Shown here: piece after piece, positions 52,507 to 58,907 of the stretch
Layout: each line of letters opens with the position of its first letter
Position numbering within the stretch: position 1 is the first letter of the stretch
Assembly: GCA_031553685.1 (NCBI GenBank)
Contig: JAVBLE010000002.1
Span: 1-58,907, forward strand
Length of the DNA stretch: 58,907 bases
Direction of reading: 5' to 3'
Source of the DNA: JAFGVL01 sp031553685
GTDB lineage: Bacteria; Bacteroidota; Bacteroidia; Bacteroidales; Paludibacteraceae
Position numbers and translations under genes: made by a program
The notes under the pieces: generated by a model
What the model was told of the DNA's origin: nothing
The model's database searches: none
What the model saw: only the letters and a program-made list of their open reading frames with translations

Positions 52507-52631
52507 GCAAGTTGGAATTTTGCTTTTAGCTACTTTTAGCTACACATAGCCAAGGCTATTCGGATTTTTTAATCCGTTTTTTCGCATTACAAATGCTTAT
52601 ACTCTACTCTGCCGAATTACAAATTCGACAG
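52507..52631 (-). repeat. Module-end repeat R4
   Basis: Four-hairpin series GCAAGTTGGAATTTTGC (52507-52523), CGGATTTTTTAATCCG (52561-52576), GCATTACAAATGC (52584-52596) and CTGCCGAATTACAAATTCGA plus CAG (52609-52631). A TTTTAGCTAC unit is duplicated in tandem here relative to R2 and R3. Confidence 0.85.
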
Positions 52632-52646
52632 GACGGAGGACGGACA

Positions 52647-52829
52647 CTAACAATTAGCAAAGCAGACTATAAATAAGATGAAAAATATTATAATGGCGAT
52701 GTAACCTACAATAAGATGTTTTGTAGCATATGCATCTTTAAGTTCTTCTTTTAAACTTGTTTTTCTTCCTAGTAAACGATTGAACAACCAACAAATAAAT
52801 GTGCCCAAATAATCTGCAGTTTCCATCAT
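52647..52829 (-). CDS. Putative immunity protein of silent module 1 (60 aa, membrane)
   Basis: A protein of 60 residues (MMETADYLGTFICWLFNRLL start) with a C-terminal membrane helix (LIVGYIAIIIFFILFIVCF). Its start overlaps the module 1 toxin stop by 4 bp, as in module 3, and repeat R4 follows. The size is small, but the arrangement is identical to the other modules. A membrane-embedded immunity protein would fit a pore-forming or membrane-active toxin. Role inferred. Confidence 0.5.
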   Translation of the reverse strand: MMETADYLGTFICWLFNRLLGRKTSLKEELKDAYATKHLIVGYIAIIIFFILFIVCFANC

Positions 52830-53770
52830 TTTCCCCCTTCCTCTTTAGCTGCGCTAATGATATCACCAGCCTTTTTAGTTGCTTCCGCATTAGAAATGGC
52901 CTCTTGCGTAACTTTATTTGCCTTAAAAGATTTGCTAGCATCTTTTTGCCAGTTTGGGCCAAAGAAAGTTCCTTTACCACTTTTTTGGACATAGTCATTA
53001 AAAGCATCGAGAGCTTTCCCTTCTGTTTTTATAACATTAGCTGCCGGACCAACTCCTTTTAAAACAGCTCCAGGGGCTACATCAATAAATGCATTCATAT
53101 TATCTTCAAAGGTTGCATCTTCTCCTGTCAAAAGAGTTTGTTTTGTGAGTAAAACATAAGGGCTATTTATAGCAGAATATCCAACATTAAGAACTACTTT
53201 AGATACACCTTCAGATAAGCTTTCGGAAGGTGACTCTAAATAATTCTTGGCATTTTGAGATATTTCTTTTTCTTTTGGATTTGATATCATAAATTCCTCA
53301 TCCGAGGCATATTCAGCACCATCATATTTGAAATGCTGATGCTTGATCTTAACTCCTATTACTGTACATTGCTCTATATAGTCATAATAATCATATACTT
53401 CCTGATACTCGACCTCTATACTCCTTTTCTTTACATTTTTAATCACAGCTCTATTATCTATTTTTCTTAAAGCAAATATTTCTGCTGCCCTTCTTTGACT
53501 AGGTGTAGATAAGCCAATCCTGTTTTGGATATATTCCCACCATGTATCACCCATTGGATCTGAGTATAATATCGGATTATTTCCAAAACATGCATAATCA
53601 CTAATACCTACAATTGATTTTGGGTCTAAATTCCATCGTTTGCCCAATCTTCCATCATATTCCCAAAACAAAGCCGTTGTATGCGAAGGGTTGAGTTCCG
53701 GAGTTTTCTCTTGCCCATTAAACCCATACCGATACCCATTCTTATCATAAACCCTCCCCACCATCTGCAT
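52826..53770 (-). CDS. Silent Rhs tip module 1: partial Rhs core plus unknown toxin domain
   Basis: A 314-residue frame that is open only 6 codons further upstream (to 53788, where TAA follows). It begins at YPFGMQMVGRVYDKNGYRYG, then GQEKTPELNPSHTTALFWEY, GRLGKRWNLDPKS and ILYSDPMGD. This is the closest silent copy of the active core; DNA identity is high over about 160 bp. After DPMG comes a WWEYIQNRIGLS pre-toxin region, and then helical, Ala/Lys-rich sequence (SLSEGVSKVVLNVGY; KALDAFNDYVQKSG) with no family I recognise. No signal peptide. Encoded opposite to the active Rhs gene, at the far end of the silent array next to the second secretion operon. Confidence 0.7.
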   Translation of the reverse strand: MQMVGRVYDKNGYRYGFNGQEKTPELNPSHTTALFWEYDGRLGKRWNLDPKSIVGISDYACFGNNPILYSDPMGDTWWEYIQNRIGLSTPSQRRAAEIFALRKIDNRAVIKNVKKRSIEVEYQEVYDYYDYIEQCTVIGVKIKHQHFKYDGAEYASDEEFMISNPKEKEISQNAKNYLESPSESLSEGVSKVVLNVGYSAINSPYVLLTKQTLLTGEDATFEDNMNAFIDVAPGAVLKGVGPAANVIKTEGKALDAFNDYVQKSGKGTFFGPNWQKDASKSFKANKVTQEAISNAEATKKAGDIISAAKEEGGK

Positions 53771-53980
53771 ACCGAATGGATAATGATATTAATTGGCAGT
53801 CAGAATACTATAAATATTTTGTTAATGAAATTCTCTGAAAATTGATCATTTTTGAGAGGGTAAAAGTATATGTTTTTTTAATGAATTGACGGTATCTGTT
53901 TTGTCTTTTATATCAATAAAAAGAGATTCAATAAGAAAAATATACTTTTCACAAAATTAATTCTTTTTGTCATTAATTTG

Positions 53981-53988
53981 TATATTTG
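53981..53988 (+). promoter_or_regulatory. Putative -7 box of the GspL-K-pilin-F operon
   Basis: TATATTTG fits TAnnTTTG and lies 29 bp before the ATG at 54018. No convincing -33 element at the standard spacing. Confidence 0.5.
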
Positions 53989-54017
53989 CCAATAGATAAT
54001 TACACCTATATGAGTCA

Positions 54018-55229
54018 ATGATAAATCGAATAGCCAATAACACTTTTTTTAAAGAAAACAAACATGCCGGAATTTATATAGATATTCTTTCCGAATCCGA
54101 TTACAGGTGTCGGGTTGTGGTATTGGAGAAGAAACAAAAACATCTCCATATTCTACAAAAAGAAGAAGTTTCGTTAGATAAACTTTCGACAGTGGTTTCT
54201 ACTAAAATCCCGGTGAGCATTTGTGTGGATGGAAAAGGTATTTTGTCGCGTGAGTTCAATCTCAAGTTAACTGATGAAGCACTTATACATCAGGCCTTCC
54301 CCAATGTAAATGCATCTGATTATTATGCTCAACAAATGGAGTTGGCACATAGTAAAACTTTTGTTTGTTTCGCTCGTAAAGTAACAATAGATACTATCCT
54401 TCAAAAAATAATCGAACAAAATTTCACACCTCTTCATCTGTCATTAGGCTGTTTGCCTGTTTCGCACATTGTTACACTGCTCAATAGCGGAGAAACACTT
54501 GCATTTCCATATATCATAAAGAAGGTTGATAATTCTGTCGAGCAAATTAAAAAGAATACTGAGCCCACTCAAGCTTTTGTGCCAATAGGTGATGAGTCGA
54601 TCCCTACAGAATATATTTTACCATTTGCCCTGGCGTTAGGATATTTCTCAAATGGCGAATTTGACGATTTGCCTTCAGACTTGCTACTCCAAAAACAAAA
54701 AGACCATACTTATTTATCAGTAGCAAAGAAAGGAAGCTTTGCTTTTCTTATGCTTGCATTTGTTGTTTTGTTGATAAATTTTGTTGTGTTTGGTTATGCT
54801 AACAAACAACAACAGATTCTTTCTCAGCAATTGGAGCAGCATCAGGGAACTCTACAACAATTGGAAAAATACCGGCAGGAGGTAAGTGAAAAGGAAAAGA
54901 TTTTAGGAGGAGGTTATGGTAGTTATAATTCATATTTCTCGTATTATGCCGACCGCATTGCAGCTTCAAAGCCTGATGGTATCATTTTACAAAAAATGAA
55001 TATTTGTCCGGTAGAGATTAAAAATAAGAAAGTAGATATTATTTCACTCAGAAAAGACACTATTGAGATAAGTGGCGTTACACAAAATAGTTCGTTACTC
55101 AATACTTGGTTAAAAACAATACAAAAAGAAAGTTTTGTGCGCCAGGCTGAAATAACGAATTACGCACAACAAGATGCCAATAATGGGTTGTTCTCGTTGC
55201 GCATTGCTATTAATCCTCACAAAAACTAA
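54018..55229 (+). CDS. GspL/PilM-PilN-like assembly-platform protein
   Basis: A 403-residue protein. The N-terminal ~235 residues have the alternating strands and KxFVCFARK / LSLGCLPVSHIV pattern of an actin-like (PilM/GspL cytoplasmic) domain. One membrane helix (FAFLMLAFVVLLINFVVFGY, about 241-260) follows, then a periplasmic coiled coil (QQLEQHQGTLQQLEKYRQEV) and a PilN-like domain with the DTIEISGVTQNSSLLNTWLK signature. This is the GspL architecture. It would bind GspE in the cytoplasm and the PilO/GspM-like protein (12877-13404) in the membrane. It starts the second secretion operon. Confidence 0.8.
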   Translation: MINRIANNTFFKENKHAGIYIDILSESDYRCRVVVLEKKQKHLHILQKEEVSLDKLSTVVSTKIPVSICVDGKGILSREFNLKLTDEALIHQAFPNVNASDYYAQQMELAHSKTFVCFARKVTIDTILQKIIEQNFTPLHLSLGCLPVSHIVTLLNSGETLAFPYIIKKVDNSVEQIKKNTEPTQAFVPIGDESIPTEYILPFALALGYFSNGEFDDLPSDLLLQKQKDHTYLSVAKKGSFAFLMLAFVVLLINFVVFGYANKQQQILSQQLEQHQGTLQQLEKYRQEVSEKEKILGGGYGSYNSYFSYYADRIAASKPDGIILQKMNICPVEIKNKKVDIISLRKDTIEISGVTQNSSLLNTWLKTIQKESFVRQAEITNYAQQDANNGLFSLRIAINPHKN

Positions 55230-55233
55230 ACCC

Positions 55234-56475
55234 ATGTTGCGAGCCGGAGCTTTGTTGTATGCTATTTTTATTACCCTTGTGGTAGCAATAATTGCTTTGT
55301 GTATCTTGTGGGGACATTTTTACAGTTCTACAGGCATCCAAGATTCCATCCGGCAAGCTCAAATAGAAAGCAATATAAATTCGGCAATCAATAAATCGTT
55401 GATTTTTCCGGATAGTTTGCCTTATAACCAAGAAATACCGTTTGAGTTCGACAATAATGCACCTGTCATATTAGAAAGAAAACATTGGGGGATGTATGAT
55501 TTGATTCTGGCGAAAACGGCATTTAGAAAAGATAGTATTCAAGAAACTATTTTTGTAGGACAGGGTATAGCCTCGACAGACAAAACAGCACTTTACATTG
55601 CCGATTATGAAAAAGAATTGTACCTCAGTGGCGATGTTGTTATAAAAGGCGAATGCTTTGTACCCAAAGGATTTTTTAAGCAAGCATACCTTACTAGTAA
55701 AACCAGTTTTACCAAAAGAGAGGTTCCGGCTAAAATAAATAAAAGTGATTCGAAACTACCTGATGTTAGCCGGAATATATTGAACCATGCTATTGGAAAT
55801 TTGAATAAACGGTTTACGAAACCATCCTCTTCGCTTGAACTCGCCAAATATTTAACTGGAAAAGATTCAGTTGAAATTCCTTTTTTCAAACCTCCGCTTA
55901 TTTTATATACAGAAGAAGAAATTAATTTGTCAAGAATTTATCTCAAAGGGAATATTATTATTTATTCGTCAAAACCATTGTATGTAAAATCTTCGGCTCA
56001 TTTGGATAAAGTGCTGATTTATGCTCCCGAAATACATGTAGAGCCAAATGTAAAAGGAAATATGCAACTCTTTGCCACAGACAGTATTGTGGTAGATCAA
56101 AATGCAGTATTGACTTATCCATCCTGCGTTGGTGTTTTTTCGCCCAATGTTTCAAGCATTCGTATAGCCAAGTCGGCCAAAGTATATGGAAACATTATTC
56201 AGTATCAAGATGGAGAGGGCGACCATAATTCCACATTAACTATAGAACCAAAATCCGAGGTGTATGGCATTGTTTATTCCAATGGATTTACACAGCATCA
56301 GGGGAAAATTATCGGTTCGCTTTATACCGGACATGTTTTTTTGAAGCTACCATCGGGATATTATGAAAATTATCTGTCAGACATGGAAATTGATTTTCAG
56401 AAATTGCCACGAGAATATGTTTCCGGAATTATATTTGATAAAAAAGATCAGCGTATTTTATTATGGGAACACTGA
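55234..56475 (+). CDS. GspK-like minor pseudopilin with beta-helix/bactofilin-like body
   Basis: A 413-residue protein. The leader MLRA is followed by GALLYAIFITLVVAIIALCI, a GspK-type signal helix that, like GspK, lacks Glu at +5; cleavage would be after Ala. The C-terminal half has repeated short strands (INLSRIYLKGNIIIYSSKPL, HLDKVLIYAPEIHVEPNVKG, IVVDQNAVLTYPSCVGVF) in a right-handed parallel-beta style. A large pseudopilin at the tip of the pseudopilus recruits substrates in T2SS. It is 4 bp after the GspL-like gene and overlaps the next gene by 13 bp. Family assignment is by N-terminus and gene order. Confidence 0.65.
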   Translation: MLRAGALLYAIFITLVVAIIALCILWGHFYSSTGIQDSIRQAQIESNINSAINKSLIFPDSLPYNQEIPFEFDNNAPVILERKHWGMYDLILAKTAFRKDSIQETIFVGQGIASTDKTALYIADYEKELYLSGDVVIKGECFVPKGFFKQAYLTSKTSFTKREVPAKINKSDSKLPDVSRNILNHAIGNLNKRFTKPSSSLELAKYLTGKDSVEIPFFKPPLILYTEEEINLSRIYLKGNIIIYSSKPLYVKSSAHLDKVLIYAPEIHVEPNVKGNMQLFATDSIVVDQNAVLTYPSCVGVFSPNVSSIRIAKSAKVYGNIIQYQDGEGDHNSTLTIEPKSEVYGIVYSNGFTQHQGKIIGSLYTGHVFLKLPSGYYENYLSDMEIDFQKLPREYVSGIIFDKKDQRILLWEH

Positions 56476-56813
56476 ACGGAAAATTACGCGCATCTACTTT
56501 GATAGAAGTGATTGTGGCAATGCTTATTATACTCGCTTCGTTTGGATTAGCATTATCGGTTATTGACAGTAATCGTAAATCGATGAACACAAAACTGCTG
56601 ACTAAAGCACATCAATGTGTGTTGAGCGAGAAAAACAGAACTCTGTTTGAAAAAAGGTTTTTTGACGAAACGATAGAATATGGAACAATCAGAATTGTTA
56701 AAACAGTTGAAGGTTATCCCGCTTCGCCTAAATTGAAAAAACTAGAGATACAAGCGATTAATATCGACGAAAAAGTATTGACATCATTGCACGAAATCAT
56801 TATTGTAGAATGA
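56463..56813 (+). CDS. Minor pseudopilin, GspI-like
   Basis: A 116-residue prepilin. The leader MGTLNGKLRA is followed by STLIEVIVAMLIILASFGLA with Glu at +5; Ala rather than Gly is at -1. The VIVAM sequence is typical of GspI/minor pilins. It overlaps the GspK-like gene by 13 bp and the next pseudopilin by 4 bp. It would sit in the initiating tip complex of the pseudopilus together with its neighbours. Confidence 0.78.
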   Translation: MGTLNGKLRASTLIEVIVAMLIILASFGLALSVIDSNRKSMNTKLLTKAHQCVLSEKNRTLFEKRFFDETIEYGTIRIVKTVEGYPASPKLKKLEIQAINIDEKVLTSLHEIIIVE

Positions 56814-57271
56814 GAATAAAAGCGTTTACTTTGGTCGAAATTATTGTGGTAATGCTACTCACGGCAATACTTGTAAGTGCTATTGGAATGGTATATACAA
56901 GTTTAATTCGTGTTCAGATAAGTAGTTTTGACAATGCGGGCAAAGAAGCCGATATGATAATTCTTACCAATGTGTTGCAAAAAGACTGTGCCAAGGCTAG
57001 AATAATTTACTACAAAACAAATGAATTATGTTGCAATAAATTATCCGGCAATGTTTATTATGAGTTTTTACCCGACCAGATACTTCGCAAAGGTATTAAT
57101 GTAGATACTTTTCATTATACAACCGGAGAATTGAAAGTAAATTATATAGACTCAGCACATGTGGTTATAAATCGGATTGCACTAACCATCTATTCACCAG
57201 GTGACAGTATTCCATTTGATTACTATAAACAATATGGTGCCGAGTTTTTATTTGAGGACAAAGAAAAATGA
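56810..57271 (+). CDS. Minor pseudopilin, GspJ-like
   Basis: A 153-residue prepilin. The leader MRIKA is followed by FTLVEIIVVMLLTAILVSAI with Glu at +5; again Ala at -1. The globular domain has two cysteine-containing strands (ELCCNKLSGNVYYEF) and ends RIALTIYSP...YGAEFLFED. It overlaps its neighbours by 4 bp on both sides, so the operon is fully coupled. Distinguishing GspJ from GspH is uncertain. Confidence 0.78.
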   Translation: MRIKAFTLVEIIVVMLLTAILVSAIGMVYTSLIRVQISSFDNAGKEADMIILTNVLQKDCAKARIIYYKTNELCCNKLSGNVYYEFLPDQILRKGINVDTFHYTTGELKVNYIDSAHVVINRIALTIYSPGDSIPFDYYKQYGAEFLFEDKEK

Positions 57272-58407
57272 GTATTCAACTTTCAGAAATAAAAAAGAAA
57301 AAAACAAAAGTGGAATCCGGTCAGTCAGATTGGATAAAACAAGTGCTGACCTATGATATTAGTTTATCGGGAAAAGGTTTTTCAGCTAAAAAGAAAGAAG
57401 CCTTTTTCAATGAATTTTATATTTTACTTTCATCAGGACTTGATTTTCGGTCGGCACTCGAAATCATTGTAACTGAGCAAACCAATCAGAAGGATAAAAA
57501 AATCTTTACTGATCTTTATGATAAAGTAGTACATGGTTCTTCATTATCCGAAGTTATGCAGGAAAGCGGGAAGTTTACCGAACACGATTATTACAGCATG
57601 CAAATCGGCGAAGAAACCGGCCGGATAGATGAAGTTTTGTTTGATTTACGCACTTACTATAATCGGAATATCAAGCAACGGCGACAATTAGTGTCAGTTT
57701 TCTCATATCCGATATTGGTTTTGATTACTGCTTTTGCAGCCGTATTTTTTATGTTGAATGTAATGGTGCCGAAGTTTCAGGAAATATTTAATCGATCCAA
57801 TACTGAGTTACCTACGCTGACAAAAACAATTGTAAGACTATCCCGTTTCTCATCCGACAATGCAGGGATCTTTTTATTGATAATTATAGCAATAGTTATT
57901 TTTCTATACGCGATTCGAAAAAAAGAAATATACAAACGCATCAGTTCTAAGTTGTTATTACACTTGCCATTCTTTGGAAAAATAATTAGAATGAGCGTGC
58001 AACAAAAACTCTTTCAAATGCTGGCTTTACTGATCGGTTCAAAATTAACTCTTTCACACGCCGTTCAATTAGTCCAAAAAATGACAACCTTTTATCCTAT
58101 GCAAATAGCATTGGATAAAATAGAACAGGGTATTCTGCGAGGAAAATCATTGCACGAAAGCATGAGCGAATGCCCCGTGTTTGATAAACGAGCCATTTCA
58201 TTAGTCAAAGTAGCCGAAGAAGTAAATAAGCTGGAGGATATTTTTCAAACCTTGAGCGATCAATATTCTGAGCAAACAGAACACACTTTGGGTATATTAG
58301 GCACCTTGTTGGAACCGGTGCTTATTATTTTTATCGGAGCATTGGTTGGTGTAATTCTAATTGCTATGTATTTGCCTATGTTTCAGATGGGAAGCGCGAT
58401 ACAATAA
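57268..58407 (+). CDS. gspF: GspF/PilC-type inner-membrane platform protein
   Basis: A 379-residue polytopic protein with two GspF domains. The first has FFNEFYILLSSGLDFRSALE and the EETGRIDEVL motif. The second has FQMLALLIGSKLTLSHAVQL and VKVAEEVNKLEDIF. Membrane helices: VFSYPILVLITAFAAVFFML, AGIFLLIIIAIVIFLYAI and LEPVLIIFIGALVGVILIAM. The N-terminal ~40 residues are a basic cytoplasmic extension. It completes the second secretion operon. It converges with the DUF3987-like gene, whose stop is only 10 bp away. Confidence 0.93.
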   Translation: MSIQLSEIKKKKTKVESGQSDWIKQVLTYDISLSGKGFSAKKKEAFFNEFYILLSSGLDFRSALEIIVTEQTNQKDKKIFTDLYDKVVHGSSLSEVMQESGKFTEHDYYSMQIGEETGRIDEVLFDLRTYYNRNIKQRRQLVSVFSYPILVLITAFAAVFFMLNVMVPKFQEIFNRSNTELPTLTKTIVRLSRFSSDNAGIFLLIIIAIVIFLYAIRKKEIYKRISSKLLLHLPFFGKIIRMSVQQKLFQMLALLIGSKLTLSHAVQLVQKMTTFYPMQIALDKIEQGILRGKSLHESMSECPVFDKRAISLVKVAEEVNKLEDIFQTLSDQYSEQTEHTLGILGTLLEPVLIIFIGALVGVILIAMYLPMFQMGSAIQ

Positions 58408-58417
58408 TGGTCTTAAT

Positions 58418-58907
58418 TTACCGTTTTCTGTAAACCCCGTGTGCAATTCGCTCTATGAAGTTATTTTGTAAATAGCGTTCAATTTGCTTCTCGGCAGTTT
58501 TGTCGGGAATATTTAATTTTCTTGCTATTTCTAAATATTTTTTCCGGTCGAACTCTTGCGGCAACGATTGTAATAATCTTTGTTGTGGATTTGAGTTTGG
58601 TGTGCTACCGGATGTTTCGGCAGGTAGTTGTTGGAAAATCAATATGGCGTGGTGGATTAAGATTTTTGTTATTCTCAATGCTGCGTTGAAATCGGTATCG
58701 TTGCAAACAAGTATTTGTGGGAAATCCAGAGTCTCATATAGTCGTAATACGCATAAAATCATAGCTATTCGAAAAGTTGATAATCCTAAACGGCGCACTG
58801 TTCCAATAAATGAATCGCCGAATTGTGAGTGATATTGCTGCTGTGCACTGTCAAAGTAAGCGTTGAATTCTTCTTGCTGTTGTGTAGACAAAGTAAAACG
58901 CAAGCGC
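58418..58907 (-). CDS. C-terminal part of a DUF3987-like primase/helicase-type protein (5' end outside window)
   Basis: The frame runs off the right edge; only the last 163 residues are visible. Features: LGLSTFRIAMILCVLRLYET, then DFNAALRITKILIHHAIL, and a C-terminal winged-helix-like segment (FDRKKYLEIARKLNIPDKTA, RYLQNNFIERIAHGVYRK). This is the end of proteins annotated DUF3987, which are found in Bacteroidota mobile elements with primase/helicase functions. It may mark the edge of another mobile element next to the secretion operon. Complete domain content cannot be checked here. Confidence 0.6.
   Translation of the reverse strand, partial: RLRFTLSTQQQEEFNAYFDSAQQQYHSQFGDSFIGTVRRLGLSTFRIAMILCVLRLYETLDFPQILVCNDTDFNAALRITKILIHHAILIFQQLPAETSGSTPNSNPQQRLLQSLPQEFDRKKYLEIARKLNIPDKTAEKQIERYLQNNFIERIAHGVYRKR

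Noticed and set aside
47983..52631. R repeats as a CRISPR array
   Set aside because: Spacing is over a kilobase and the intervals are toxin-immunity modules, not spacers.

Overview
The window reads as chromosomal DNA of a Bacteroidota bacterium, probably of the order Bacteroidales. Evidence: several promoter-like TAnnTTTG boxes; few recognisable Shine-Dalgarno sequences; large SprB/PKD-type and YD-repeat surface proteins; YwqK/MORN-like and DUF6266-like proteins; a Bacteroidota-type malate dehydrogenase; and many interspersed short palindromes. No species can be named from the sequence alone.

Layout. 1-4.1 kb is core-like: the 3' end of an Ig-like surface protein, dgt, a YgjP-type metallopeptidase, mdh and tRNA-Leu(UAG). 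4.1-7.7 kb is a very AT-rich integrative segment. Its large serine integrase stops inside the tRNA-Leu acceptor stem and is translationally chained to two micro-ORFs; a small serine recombinase follows. 8.0-10.2 kb is a minus-strand phage-like cassette: DUF6266-like protein, holin-like protein, P5-like lytic protein and a candidate one-polypeptide spanin. 10.2-11.2 kb is non-coding but rich in long inverted repeats.

11.2-17.8 kb and 54.0-58.4 kb hold the two halves of one type II secretion (T2SS)/type IV pilus-like machine. The first half has GspC-like, lipoprotein and PilO/GspM-like genes on the minus strand, and GspG pseudopilin, minimal prepilin peptidase, GspE ATPase and GspD secretin on the plus strand. 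The second half has GspL-like, GspK-like, two pseudopilins and GspF. No PilT-like retraction ATPase is seen, so secretion fits better than twitching. All four pseudopilin-like proteins carry Ala, not Gly, at the predicted -1 cleavage position.

Between the two halves lies about 36 kb of presumed cargo: adhesin-like proteins (18.3-27.3 kb), a lipoprotein, a 1794-residue partner of the Rhs protein whose original C-terminal tail now seems fused to a different secreted protein 2.5 kb downstream, a LolA-like protein, and a 3290-residue Rhs/YD-repeat protein. The Rhs protein has a BNR/Ycf48-like beta-propeller in its shell and a zinc-metallopeptidase-like C-terminal tip, followed by a lipoprotein that may be its immunity protein.

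The most interesting structure follows at 46.4-53.8 kb. Three further Rhs-core plus toxin plus immunity modules lie head-to-tail on the opposite strand. They lack start and signal peptide, and each begins at the same PFGM-coding sequence at which the active Rhs tip begins. Modules are separated by a conserved repeat of about 120 bp made of four small hairpins. A tyrosine recombinase gene sits between the active tip and the silent tips. I infer a shufflon-like toxin-tip switching locus: one inversion between the active PFGM site and an inverted silent site would give the Rhs protein a new toxin and put the matching immunity gene next to it. The working model is a recombinationally switchable Rhs toxin, possibly exported by the T2SS-like machine whose two operons bracket it.
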